Part shown: positions 43,431 through 52,096 of the stretch, piece by piece
Position numbering within the stretch: the stretch's first letter is position 1
Layout of the letters: every line of letters starts with the position of its first letter
Assembly: GCF_047302285.1 (NCBI RefSeq)
Contig: NZ_CP154845.1
Span: 1,612,001-1,676,000 of the forward strand
Direction: 5' to 3'
Source of the DNA: Robertmurraya sp047302285
GTDB taxonomy: Bacteria > Bacillota > Bacilli > Bacillales > Cytobacillaceae
Length of the DNA stretch: 64,000 nt
Program-made: the position numbers and the translations under genes
Notes under the pieces: generated by a model
What the model was told of the DNA's origin: nothing
Databases searched by the model: none
Seen by the model: only the letters and a program-made list of their open reading frames with translations

Positions 43431-44210
43431 ATGACTGCCGAGCAACCGATTATCGAAATTAATCATTTGTCCTTTCATTATGAAAAGGAAAATGTTTTAG
43501 AAAATATTCAACTAACCATCCCTATGGGATCTTTCTTAGCCGTTGTGGGACCGAATGGCTCAGGGAAGTCTACCTTATTAAAATTGATTCTTGGGCTCCT
43601 AAAGATACAACAGGGGCATATTCGTCTTTTTGGCGAGGAGATTCATCGTTTTAAGGATTGGCATCAAATCGGATTTGTCTCACAAAAAGCAAATTCATTT
43701 AATACAGGATTTCCTGCTACTGTCTACGAGGTAGTAAGCAGTGGGTTAACAAAGAAAGTTGGCCTTTTTAAGTTTTTGCGGGCAGAAGAACATCGGAAGA
43801 TTAAAGAAGCGATAGAATCGGTAGGGTTAACCGATTATATGAATAGAAGTATTGGGCAGCTTTCTGGTGGTCAACAGCAAAGGGTCTTTATTGCTAGAGC
43901 GTTAGTGAGTGAGCCGAAGCTCCTGATTCTCGATGAACCAACCGTTGGAGTAGACGCTCAGAATGTTCAATCCTTTTACGAGATGCTTGAGCATTTAAAT
44001 AAAGATCGAGGCATTACGCTCCTCTTAGTTACCCATGATATTGGGACGATTACCGATAAAGTATCACATGTAGCATGCTTAAATAAATATTTACATTTTC
44101 ATGGGAATACAGAGGAATTTGAGCAGCTACAAATCAATGATATGTCACAGATTTATGGTCATGATGTTCATATGCTTTCTCATGAACACCATCATCATGA
44201 AGGAGTTTAA
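43431..44210 (+). CDS. znuC: Zinc ABC transporter ATPase ZnuC
   Basis: 259 residues. Walker A GPNGSGKSTLLK near residue 40, signature LSGGQQQR near 145, Walker B LLILDEPTVGVD, H-loop LVTHD. The C terminus is His-rich (EHHHHEG), which supports zinc. No periplasmic/lipoprotein binding protein (znuA) is in this operon; it must be elsewhere. 3-nt gap to znuB. Confidence 0.9.
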   Translation: MTAEQPIIEINHLSFHYEKENVLENIQLTIPMGSFLAVVGPNGSGKSTLLKLILGLLKIQQGHIRLFGEEIHRFKDWHQIGFVSQKANSFNTGFPATVYEVVSSGLTKKVGLFKFLRAEEHRKIKEAIESVGLTDYMNRSIGQLSGGQQQRVFIARALVSEPKLLILDEPTVGVDAQNVQSFYEMLEHLNKDRGITLLLVTHDIGTITDKVSHVACLNKYLHFHGNTEEFEQLQINDMSQIYGHDVHMLSHEHHHHEGV

Positions 44211-44212
44211 AC

Positions 44213-45073
44213 ATGATCCAGGATATACTTCAATATGAATTTTTACAAAATGCGTTCCTAACTGGAATGATTATTGGAATCATTGCTCCATTATTAGGAG
44301 TTTTTATCGTTGTAAGGCGTTTGTCCCTTATAGCTGATGCGTTAAGTCATGTAACTTTAGCAGGGATTGCACTAAGTCTTCTCCTTGAAAAAAAATTCAT
44401 GGTGATGAGTGGCCTCAATCCTTTATATATGGGAATGGTGTTTTCTGTTGGGGGCTCATTATTTATCGAAAAGCTACGCACCGTTTATAAGCATTATCAA
44501 GAATTAGCTATTCCGATTATTTTATCAGGAGGAATTGGTTTAGGAGCCATCTTTATCTCACTAGCAGATGGATTTAATACGGATCTTTTTGGTTATTTGT
44601 TTGGGAGTGTCAGTGCTGTAAGTCGCGCTGATTTATATACGATTTTGTTGATTAGTGTTTTTGTTATCGTAGCGATTATCCTTTTATACAAAGAGTTATT
44701 TTTATTATCCTTTGATGAAGAGCATGCAAAGGCATCTGGTATAGCTGTAAAAAGCATTCATTTTATTTTTATTATAATGGTTGCTCTCGTAATTGCCTCA
44801 TCGATGAGAATTGTTGGGATTCTGTTAGTTTCTTCTTTAATGACTTTGCCCGTTGCTGCAAGCATACGAATTGCAAGGGGATTTAAAGAGACGATATTCT
44901 ATTCTGTTCTGTTCGGCGAAACCTCTGTTTTAGGTGGCTTAGTTCTTTCTTATTATTTAGACTTGGCACCAGGTGGAACTATTGTTATGATCGCAGTAAT
45001 CATATTAGTTGTCACGATTGGCTTAAAAAAGATAAGCTCATCCAGACCTATTAAAAATGGGGTGAAAGCATGA
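44213..45073 (+). CDS. znuB: Zinc ABC transporter permease ZnuB
   Basis: 286 residues with about eight to nine membrane helices; ABC-3 family signatures DALSHVTLAGIAL and FGSVSAVSRADL. It forms the channel for the ZnuC ATPase. Starts 3 nt after znuC and overlaps zur by four bases (ATGA), so the three genes are translated together under one Zur-controlled promoter. Confidence 0.92.
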   Translation: MIQDILQYEFLQNAFLTGMIIGIIAPLLGVFIVVRRLSLIADALSHVTLAGIALSLLLEKKFMVMSGLNPLYMGMVFSVGGSLFIEKLRTVYKHYQELAIPIILSGGIGLGAIFISLADGFNTDLFGYLFGSVSAVSRADLYTILLISVFVIVAIILLYKELFLLSFDEEHAKASGIAVKSIHFIFIIMVALVIASSMRIVGILLVSSLMTLPVAASIRIARGFKETIFYSVLFGETSVLGGLVLSYYLDLAPGGTIVMIAVIILVVTIGLKKISSSRPIKNGVKA

Positions 45074-45483
45074 ATGTAAATGAAGCATTACAGTTATTAA
45101 AGGAAAAAGGGTACAAGCATACGGGAAAAAGAGAAGAAATGCTTGAATTATTTTCCAATAGTGAGAAATATTTAACCGCTAGGGACGTCCTTGATCAAAT
45201 GAAGGATGATTATCCAGGTTTAAGTTTCGATACGATATACCGTAATCTCTCGATGTTTGTTGATTTAGGGATTTTTGAAATGACTGAGCTATCAGGTGAA
45301 AAACACTTTCGTTTCACTTGCTCCCATACGTCTCACCACCATCATTTTATTTGCTTAGATTGTGGGAAGACAAAGGAAATTGAAACATGTCCGATGCAAA
45401 GTTTAAGTGAAAATTTACAAGGGTTTGACATATCTGGTCATAAATTTGAAATTTATGGACGTTGTCCTGAATGTAATGCATAG
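45070..45483 (+). CDS. zur: Zinc-responsive repressor Zur (Fur family)
   Basis: 137 residues. Winged helix N-terminal half with SFDTIYRNLSMFVDLGI, then the metal site CSHTSHHHHFICLDCGKTKE and CPECNA at the end, giving the structural CxxC pairs. Placement with znuCB and the Zur-like operator indicate Zur rather than Fur or PerR. It represses its own operon when zinc is plentiful. Confidence 0.9.
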   Translation: MNVNEALQLLKEKGYKHTGKREEMLELFSNSEKYLTARDVLDQMKDDYPGLSFDTIYRNLSMFVDLGIFEMTELSGEKHFRFTCSHTSHHHHFICLDCGKTKEIETCPMQSLSENLQGFDISGHKFEIYGRCPECNA

Positions 45484-45513
45484 AGTGCAGTTGTTCACTC
45501 TATGCATTTTTTT
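45477..45513. terminator. Bidirectional terminator between zur and yqfW
   Basis: ATGCATAGAGTG and CACTCTATGCAT pair, with TTTTTTT after; the left arm includes the zur stop codon. Confidence 0.92.
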
Positions 45514-45514
45514 A

Positions 45515-46081
45515 CTATTTTTTAGACCAATCATCTACCCAAGCTTTAGCTTCAAGCCAATTATTGATTCGAATTACACCTTTTGGTAGAGGCTTTTGAT
45601 TATAAGGTGTATTGAAGAGAAGGACGGGGATTTGACAATATTCATGTATCATAACCGCATTATCATGCTTATCTTCCATAAATATGTCGAGATCGTATTT
45701 TTTTACCATTTGAATTTTATCATGTGAACCAGTTAATTCTATATGATGAAAGGGCAAGCCTTCCTTCTTAAACCATTCCTCTGTTACATTTAATAAGTGG
45801 CTACTGCGAGCACTAATAAAATAGAGTTCATGCATTTCTTCCCATTGAAGTAGTACGTTTTTTACCTCATCGGCCAAAGGGGATTCTTCATATACCCTCG
45901 GCTCAATGTTGAGCCACCACTTAGCAAATTCTGATGCTGAAATGTCCACTAAAAGTGATAAATCATAGTCTAGAACATCCTCTAATGTTAAGGATAAGCC
46001 AAACCCTTCATTCATATAAGGGAGGATCGTTTCGGGACGTGTTACGGTGCCATCGATATCGATGCCGAGTCTTTTCTTCAT
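45515..46081 (-). CDS. yqfW: Nucleotidase-like HAD protein YqfW
   Basis: 188 residues. HAD motif I GIDIDGTVTRP at the N terminus, SARSSHL near residue 110 for motif II, and FMEDKHDNAV for motif IV (Asp-containing). This is the 5'(3')-deoxyribonucleotidase-like family (YqfW/YorS). Substrate not known. Complementary to the zur region and adjacent to yqfX. Confidence 0.88.
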   Translation of the reverse strand: MKKRLGIDIDGTVTRPETILPYMNEGFGLSLTLEDVLDYDLSLLVDISASEFAKWWLNIEPRVYEESPLADEVKNVLLQWEEMHELYFISARSSHLLNVTEEWFKKEGLPFHHIELTGSHDKIQMVKKYDLDIFMEDKHDNAVMIHEYCQIPVLLFNTPYNQKPLPKGVIRINNWLEAKAWVDDWSKK

Positions 46082-46246
46082 TTTCTGTCTCCTTTTACAT
46101 GCTTTACTACATCATTTTAACAATTTCGTTTAAAAATATGTAGCGGTATCTTAAGATCCTCCATTGACAGACTTTAACACTTTTAAAATCTCTTCATCTG
46201 TAAAACAATATTAATGCTCCTACAAAGAAAGCGAGGGATTTTAAAT

Positions 46247-46621
46247 ATGGCAGATCAAGAACGTAACGCCCCTGTTGTCAATTTACAAAAGGACGATGAG
46301 GGCTTAGAAACGAGTTATCAATCGAGAACTGCAGATTATTTAGAGGAAACCTCAGCTGAAATGGCTGCGCCAGTCTCTTTTGGAAGAGAGTATAAAGAAG
46401 AACGAGATGTAGATGCAGGAGCCGGAGGAACAGGAATGGGCTTTGCTGCGATCATCCTCTCGATTTTATCTTTATTTGTTTCTCCCATTTTGTTTGGGGC
46501 AGCAGGTATCGTGCTCGGATTCATTGCACGACGTAGAGGAGCAAAAAGTCTCGGTAGCTGGGCGATCGGGATTGGAGCCGTATCCATTATATTAGGGATG
46601 TTCATCCTCCCATTTTTTTAA
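46247..46621 (+). CDS. yqfX: YqfX-like membrane protein (DUF4190)
   Basis: 124 residues from ATG 46247 with GCGAGGG 8 nt upstream. The first ~65 residues are acidic and soluble (RNAPVVNLQKDDEGLETSYQSR), then two membrane helices separated by the short loop FIARRRGAKSLG, typical of DUF4190. Function unknown. Confidence 0.85.
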   Translation: MADQERNAPVVNLQKDDEGLETSYQSRTADYLEETSAEMAAPVSFGREYKEERDVDAGAGGTGMGFAAIILSILSLFVSPILFGAAGIVLGFIARRRGAKSLGSWAIGIGAVSIILGMFILPFF

Positions 46622-46655
46622 GCTTTTCAAGTTAGGAGCACTTGAAAAGTTATAC

Positions 46656-46697
46656 AAAAATACGAGGCTCGGCACATGGCCAAGCCTCGTATTTTTA
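46656..46697. terminator. Bidirectional terminator between yqfX and ispG
   Basis: AAAAATACGAGGCT and AGCCTCGTATTTTT pair over 14 bp. A second hairpin, AACTTTTCAAG with CTTGAAAAGT, lies just before at 46621-46650. Confidence 0.9.
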
Positions 46698-47810
46698 TTG
46701 GACTGTTTCAGCTTTTGCTTCTTCTTCTTTTTTGGCAAAGTACTCTGCTGCGATTTGGTCGATTTCTTTCTTGAGTTCGTCGACCATCGTTTCTTCAGGG
46801 ACTTTACGGACAATTTTCCCTTTGCGGAAGAGTAGACCCTCTCCACGAGCTCCTGCAATGCCGATATCAGCTTCACGTGCTTCTCCAGGACCATTTACTG
46901 CACAGCCTAGAACAGCCACCTTAATGGGAGCTTTAATCGTTGAAATATATTCTTCTACTTCATTAGCGATGCTGATGAGGTCAATTTCAATCCGTCCACA
47001 TGTAGGGCACGATATTAATGTAGCCGCGTTTGATGAGAGGCCGAATGATTTAAGTAGCTCTCTCGCAACTTTCACTTCTTCAACAGGATCCGCACTTAAA
47101 GAGATACGTAAGGTATTTCCGATCCCTTTGCTAAGGATAGCGCCTAATCCTGCGGCACTTTTGACTGTACCAGCGAATAATGTTCCGGATTCTGTGATTC
47201 CTAAATGTAATGGATAATCAAATGCTTTGGCTGCTTTTTCATAAGCTTCGATCGCCAAGTTTACATCTGAAGCCTTCATCGATACGATGATATCATGGAA
47301 ATCTAGATCTTCTAGAATCTTGATATGATGAAGAGCACTTTCAACCATACCATCGGCAGTTGGATAGCCGTATTTTTCAATAATACGCTTCTCGAGGGAA
47401 CCTGCATTTACCCCAATTCGAATGGGAATCCCTTTTTCTTTAGCTGCTTTTACAACTGCTTCTACTTTTTCTCTTTTACCGATATTACCTGGGTTGATAC
47501 GAATTTTATCGGCACCGCCCTCGATTGCTTTAAGGGCAAGCTTATAATCAAAATGGATATCCACAACAAGTGGAATATTAATTTGTTTCTTTATATCTGC
47601 AATCGCATTTGCAGCACGTTCATCTGGACAAGCAACGCGAACGATTTGACATCCTGCTTCCTCAAGTCTCTTAATTTGAGCCACAGTAGCTTCAACATCA
47701 TGTGTCTTAGTCGTTGTCATACTCTGGATTGCAAGTTCATTATTTCCACCAATAGTTAGGTTGCCAACCTTAACGGGACGGGTTTTTGTACGATGTATAA
47801 TTTCACTCAA
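46695..47810 (-). CDS. ispG: 4-hydroxy-3-methylbut-2-en-1-yl diphosphate synthase IspG
   Basis: 371 residues. TIM barrel N-terminal half (LAIQSMTTTKTHDVEATVAQI) and a 4Fe-4S domain with SCPTCGRIEIDL and GCAVNGPGEA. It makes HMBPP, the substrate of IspH, in the MEP pathway. Flavodoxin or ferredoxin is the reductant in general. The C-terminal end is Lys/Glu rich (FAKKEEEAKAETVQ). Confidence 0.96.
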   Translation of the reverse strand: MSEIIHRTKTRPVKVGNLTIGGNNELAIQSMTTTKTHDVEATVAQIKRLEEAGCQIVRVACPDERAANAIADIKKQINIPLVVDIHFDYKLALKAIEGGADKIRINPGNIGKREKVEAVVKAAKEKGIPIRIGVNAGSLEKRIIEKYGYPTADGMVESALHHIKILEDLDFHDIIVSMKASDVNLAIEAYEKAAKAFDYPLHLGITESGTLFAGTVKSAAGLGAILSKGIGNTLRISLSADPVEEVKVARELLKSFGLSSNAATLISCPTCGRIEIDLISIANEVEEYISTIKAPIKVAVLGCAVNGPGEAREADIGIAGARGEGLLFRKGKIVRKVPEETMVDELKKEIDQIAAEYFAKKEEEAKAETVQ

Positions 47811-47965
47811 AAGTGATTCTCTCCTTTATCTAAAAGAAATAAGCACCTGAACCAATTTCAAAATTTGATTAGGAAATTGAATTCAACTATCATTATAATG
47901 CTAATATGAGTTAATTGTATCAGTGAAAGGATTAACTTGACAAGAATCTTACTGGTTTAAATGGA

Positions 47966-48304
47966 TTATTCATGTAATTTTCTATAATCTGGGAAGTGAT
48001 AAATCTTGCCAACTTGAATTTTATTCGCTTCTATTCCATCATTAAGCTTGCTAAAATCATTCGTTATATCATCTATAGGAACAGGGATGGGCCTGTCTAA
48101 TTGTCTTTCAATAATGGAAAGGACCGTGTCACCATTTTGAACTTCTTGCTCGAAATAATCGATGATCGGCTCGAGAGTTGTTTCTGTTTCCACTTGAGCT
48201 TGCGTACTTGTTTCGATTGCAATAGGAAGCGTTCCTTTGCTCAAATCATAATAAATGGCAAAAATAGTTGCGACGATTAATAGTAGGACGAATAGACGTT
48301 TCAT
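47966..48304 (-). CDS. yqfZ: YqfZ-like LysM-type sporulation protein
   Basis: 112 residues. N-terminal signal/anchor (RLFVLLLIVATIFAIYY), then a linker, and a LysM-like core (VQNGDTVLSIIERQLDRPIPVPIDDITNDFSKLN). This resembles YqfZ, a forespore protein found at this place in B. subtilis. The LysM fold suggests peptidoglycan binding. Inference from synteny and motif. Confidence 0.8.
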   Translation of the reverse strand: MKRLFVLLLIVATIFAIYYDLSKGTLPIAIETSTQAQVETETTLEPIIDYFEQEVQNGDTVLSIIERQLDRPIPVPIDDITNDFSKLNDGIEANKIQVGKIYHFPDYRKLHE

Positions 48305-48364
48305 GGATCTTTCTCCTTTAATGGGATTTTTCCATGTATATGCTTGTCCAATCCTAAATAGTAC

Positions 48365-48394
48365 AAAAAAACGCAGAAATTTCCGCGTTTTTTT
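48365..48394. terminator. Bidirectional terminator between yqfZ-like gene and yqgB
   Basis: AAAAAAACGC...GCGTTTTTTT with an internal GAAATTT; on the minus strand it closes yqgB. Confidence 0.88.
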
Positions 48395-48396
48395 GA

Positions 48397-49170
48397 TTAT
48401 AATTCTTCTTCTTTTACCGGAGGTATTTCTTTTAAAGCAAGGAATAAAACAAATATGGAAACGAGCCAGTTTAACATAAAACCAAAAGGAACAGTTGTGC
48501 GGAAGATATCCATGACCATGAAAAATAACGTTGGTATTACAATACTATAAGCAGCGATCCTCCACATATGTCGATATTTAAGTTTTTCACCAGTTCTTTG
48601 GAGAAGCAATCCGATTAGAGCTAAAACAGATATCCCAATAAACTTCATCGCACTAGAGAAAAGGTAAATAAGGATAACTAAGATGGGAATGATAATGCCT
48701 AAAAGAGAGTCAAGGGACTGAATGAACAAAGCAATATCCTCTTTAGATAATGCGATATCCATCGCAGAATAGGAAAAATGATCAACAGTCCCACCCGGGA
48801 TGATGACAGCAAAGTCATTTTTTAAAAGAGCAAGTGAATTTACGGACAGGTCTAAATCGTTTAAGCCCACTTCTCCAGTCGAATCAAATATAATGGAAAA
48901 ACCATCGTTTTCAATAATAACAGGGGCAGTCTGATCAGAAATTAGCTCGCCATCATTAATGATAAAATCGGGAATTTCCTCTTCAATTGAATCTTTAACA
49001 ACATTAAATCCATTGATGATATCTGTACTAAGTTGTACGGAAATTGGAATAATCGAAATAAGGACAAGTAAAAAGACAAATAATATTGTCTTCCCTATAC
49101 CTTGATATCGCCATGATGCGATTGCTTTAGGCGAATATATGCTCAAAATGAGCTGTTTAAAAATATTCAT
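48397..49170 (-). CDS. yqgB: DUF1189 membrane protein YqgB
   Basis: 257 residues. One N-terminal helix after MNIFKQLILSIYSPKAIASWRYQGIGK, a large extracytoplasmic loop (residues ~55-150), then four membrane helices. The start SPKAIASWRYQGIGK and the topology mark DUF1189. Function unknown. Adjacent to yqfZ-like gene as in B. subtilis. Confidence 0.85.
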   Translation of the reverse strand: MNIFKQLILSIYSPKAIASWRYQGIGKTILFVFLLVLISIIPISVQLSTDIINGFNVVKDSIEEEIPDFIINDGELISDQTAPVIIENDGFSIIFDSTGEVGLNDLDLSVNSLALLKNDFAVIIPGGTVDHFSYSAMDIALSKEDIALFIQSLDSLLGIIIPILVILIYLFSSAMKFIGISVLALIGLLLQRTGEKLKYRHMWRIAAYSIVIPTLFFMVMDIFRTTVPFGFMLNWLVSIFVLFLALKEIPPVKEEEL

Positions 49171-49292
49171 TTAAAACCACCCTTTATGTATTCTTTAATC
49201 ATTTTAGCCTGTGCCTAGCATCAATACAAGAAAATAATCTATGCTTATAAATAGTCCTTAACATATTGAAATAAATTATAATTAATATAATT

Positions 49293-49309
49293 TGTAATGT
49301 AAATGTAAC
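49293..49309 (+). promoter_or_regulatory. Possible PhoP-box-like repeats upstream of the PhoU-domain Na/Pi gene
   Basis: TGTAAT (49293-49298), TGTAAA (49298-49303) and TGTAAC (49304-49309), the outer pair 11 bp apart, resembling reverse-oriented PhoP half-sites. The surrounding DNA is AT-rich, so this is weak. Confidence 0.3.
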
Positions 49310-49441
49310 ATAAGACTCTTTTATTAAGGAATTGTAAATTTGCATCATAAATTATTTACATTATGACAATCGATAGAGCATAATGGTAAAGGGTTTTTTA
49401 AAGACCTTTCATATTATTTTACATTATAGGGGCTGAAGAGT

Positions 49442-51073
49442 TTGGATTTTGATATTCAACAGATGATATTTGAGTTTCTTGGTGGACTAGGGATATTCCT
49501 ATTTGGGATAAAATACATGGGCGATGGCCTTCAAAAGTCTGCCGGAGATAAGCTTAGAGATATATTAGACCGATTTACAACGAATCCATTCATGGGAGTA
49601 TTAGCTGGAATTATTGTGACTGCACTTATACAATCAAGCAGTGGGACTACAGCTATAACAATTGGTTTGGTAAGTGCTGGTTTTATGACTCTACGCCAAG
49701 CTATTGGAGTTATCATGGGTGCCAATATTGGGACAACGATAACAGCCTTTATTATTGGGATTGATGTGGGTGCCTATGCACTACCAATTATTGCTTTAGG
49801 TTCGATTCTATTATTTTTCTTCAAAAGCAAGAAGATACATAGCTTTGGACAGATTGTCTTTGGTTTTGGTGCTTTATTCTTTGGACTAGAGCTCATGAGT
49901 AGTGGAATGAAACCATTACGAGGCTTAGAAGCTTTTCATGAACTAACAGTAAGTATGAGTTCAAATCCGATTCTAGGAGTAATCATTGGAACCCTTTTTA
50001 CAGTGATTGTTCAAAGTTCAAGTGCAACGATAGGAATATTACAGGGACTATTTTCTGAAGGTTTGATTGATTTAAATGCTGCACTACCTGTATTATTTGG
50101 CGATAATATTGGGACAACGATAACAGCTGTATTAGCGGCAATTGGTGCATCTGTAGCAGCAAAAAGAGCTGCTGCAACCCATGTATTATTTAATTTAATC
50201 GGGACGACGCTTTTCATGATCTTACTAGGACCTTTTAAGCTTCTCGTTGAATTTTTGCAAGATAAGATGCATTTAAATCCTGAAATGACAATCGCTTTTG
50301 CCCACGGGATTTTTAATGTTTCAAATACCGTTATACAATTTCCATTTATAGCAATTCTAGCTATCATCGTAACCAAATTGATTCCTGGTGAGGATTCTGT
50401 TTTGGAATATAAGGCGAAGCACCTTGACCCCGTCTTTATTGAGCAATCACCATCAATTGCTTTAGGACAAGCAAAGGAAGAAGTTCTGCGAATGGGACAA
50501 TTTGCTGTACTAGGGTTAACAGAAACGAATAACTATTTGAAAACAAAATCTTCCAAGCATTCAGATACAGCTGCTCAGCTTGAAGATGCGATTAACAATT
50601 TAGATAGAAAGATAACCGATTACTTAGTTGAGCTTTCGTCTAGTTCCTTATCAGAAGCTGAATCCAATGAACATTCTGTTTTAGTGGATACGATTCGTGA
50701 TATTGAAAGAATCGGTGATCATTATGAAAATGTCTTAGAATTAGTTGAGTATCAACTAGCTAATAAAGTAAAAATTACTGGTTCAGCAATGGACGAGCTT
50801 GAAGAAATGTTCCAGTTGACCATTTCGACCGTTAAAGAAGCGATTAATGCGTTGGATCATGATGATAAAGAACTGGCGCGAAATGTTATTAAAAAAGAAG
50901 AGCAGATCGATAAGATGGAAAGAAAATTACGGAAGCAGCATATCCTGCGCTTAAGTGCTGGGGAATGTAGTGCCCAAGCAGGGATTGTTTTCGTTGACAT
51001 CGTAAGTAACCTAGAGAGAATCGGCGATCATGCAGTAAATATCGCAGAAGCAGTTTTAGGAGAAAGACATTAA
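49442..51073 (+). CDS. Na/Pi cotransporter with C-terminal PhoU domain
   Basis: 543 residues. Two QSSS repeats (LIQSSSGTTAITIGL and IVQSSSATIGILQGL) with GANIGTTIT and GDNIGTTIT define the NptA/YjbB transporter domain of about 310 residues and eight or more helices. Residues ~340-540 form a PhoU-like helical bundle (ERIGDHYENVLE and ERIGDHAVNIAEA). TTG 49442 is the start. It imports or exports phosphate; direction inferred only. Second family member in the window beside yqeW. Confidence 0.9.
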   Translation: MDFDIQQMIFEFLGGLGIFLFGIKYMGDGLQKSAGDKLRDILDRFTTNPFMGVLAGIIVTALIQSSSGTTAITIGLVSAGFMTLRQAIGVIMGANIGTTITAFIIGIDVGAYALPIIALGSILLFFFKSKKIHSFGQIVFGFGALFFGLELMSSGMKPLRGLEAFHELTVSMSSNPILGVIIGTLFTVIVQSSSATIGILQGLFSEGLIDLNAALPVLFGDNIGTTITAVLAAIGASVAAKRAAATHVLFNLIGTTLFMILLGPFKLLVEFLQDKMHLNPEMTIAFAHGIFNVSNTVIQFPFIAILAIIVTKLIPGEDSVLEYKAKHLDPVFIEQSPSIALGQAKEEVLRMGQFAVLGLTETNNYLKTKSSKHSDTAAQLEDAINNLDRKITDYLVELSSSSLSEAESNEHSVLVDTIRDIERIGDHYENVLELVEYQLANKVKITGSAMDELEEMFQLTISTVKEAINALDHDDKELARNVIKKEEQIDKMERKLRKQHILRLSAGECSAQAGIVFVDIVSNLERIGDHAVNIAEAVLGERH

Positions 51074-51107
51074 TATAAAATAAATACTCGCCAGTTTGGT
51101 ATGTTTT

Positions 51108-51151
51108 GGGCTGAAGACAACTTTGATGTAGAATAAGATTGTCTTCAGTCC
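51108..51151 (+). terminator. Hairpin after the PhoU-domain Na/Pi gene
   Basis: GGGCTGAAGACAA (51108-51120) pairs with TTGTCTTCAGTCC (51139-51151), one G-T pair; TGTTTATTTTG follows. Confidence 0.65.
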
Positions 51152-51188
51152 TGTTTATTTTGAGTAATCGAACAAAGGAGAATTTAGT

Positions 51189-51815
51189 ATGACTGAATTT
51201 TGGGAAACTAGCTTTATCGAAAATCAAATGATGTGGGGATTTGAACCAGCAGACTCCGCAATTTTAACAAAAGATTTTTTCCTTGAAAAGAAAGTTAAGG
51301 ATATATTAATCCCTGGTATTGGATATGGTAGAAATGCAAAGATTTTTATTGATAGCGGAATAAATGTAACAGGTATCGAGATTTCAAAAACTGCGATTGA
51401 ATTGGCAAGGGAGAATGGGCTTGATGCTACATTTATTCATGGTTCAGTAACGGACATGCCTTTTGAAAACAAACTTTATGATGGTATATTCTGTTACGCA
51501 CTTCTTCATTTATTGAATAAAAGTGAGAGAGCTAAGTTTATGAAAGATTGCTATGATCAACTAAAACCAAACGGATATATGATTTTCACTACGATTTCAA
51601 AAGATGCTCCAATGTACGGCAAAGGCAAACAATTAGATAAAGATTATTTCGAAATCATGGAAGGAGTAAAAATGTTTTTTTATGATGTCGATTCCATAAA
51701 AGAAGAATTTGAAAAATATGGACGAATAGAAGTTTCGAATGTTGTTGAGCCACATAAAAATAATGAAAATAAACCTCCATTCACATTCTTAATGATAAAA
51801 TGTCAGAAACGATAA
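51189..51815 (+). CDS. Class I SAM-dependent methyltransferase
   Basis: 208 residues. Motif I is ILIPGIGYGRNAKIF near residue 40, then VTGIEISKTAIELAREN for motif II, and FCYALLHLLNKSER and LKPNGYMIFTTIS for later motifs. TehB/UbiE-like fold. No substrate indicated. GGAGAATTT precedes ATG 51189. It stands alone between the Na/Pi gene and a structured repeat, and is absent from the corresponding B. subtilis location, so it may be acquired. Confidence 0.85.
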   Translation: MTEFWETSFIENQMMWGFEPADSAILTKDFFLEKKVKDILIPGIGYGRNAKIFIDSGINVTGIEISKTAIELARENGLDATFIHGSVTDMPFENKLYDGIFCYALLHLLNKSERAKFMKDCYDQLKPNGYMIFTTISKDAPMYGKGKQLDKDYFEIMEGVKMFFYDVDSIKEEFEKYGRIEVSNVVEPHKNNENKPPFTFLMIKCQKR

Positions 51816-51863
51816 TATATTATTTGGCGTGCCTTTGGGAAAGTCATCTAAAAAGCTAAACTA

Positions 51864-51990
51864 GCTGATTGTAGCGGAGGGTGCTTGACTCCTGTGGGAT
51901 TAGTGGGACAGGCGTGACCCCGCAGGAGCTTGCTCCGAGGAGGCATGGTGCCCACCCCACGGAAAGCAAGTGCCCGGAGCGGAAATCAGC
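51864..51990. repeat. Structured GC-rich intergenic repeat
   Basis: 127 bp bounded by 7-bp inverted ends GCTGATT (51864-51870) and AATCAGC (51984-51990). Inside, CTCCTGTGGG pairs with CCCCGCAGGAG and GGGTGCTTG with CAAGTGCCC. It is GC-richer than its surroundings. It resembles an interspersed repeat I recall from many Bacillaceae genomes; function unknown. No protein-coding potential. Confidence 0.75.
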
Positions 51991-52096
51991 GTTTTACCAT
52001 TATGAATATTGATATAAATTCCCTTTTGTATTATTGAGTAGAATCTATTTCCATTATATGTTAAAGTTTGACTCGTATAGAAAGAGGAGTTGAAAC

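Noticed and set aside
46642..47217. 191-residue open frame on the plus strand over ispG
   Set aside because: Shadow of ispG on the other strand; starts inside the terminator region.
51864..51990. Insertion sequence with transposase
   Set aside because: The element is only 127 bp and carries no reading frame; no transposase is seen anywhere in the window.
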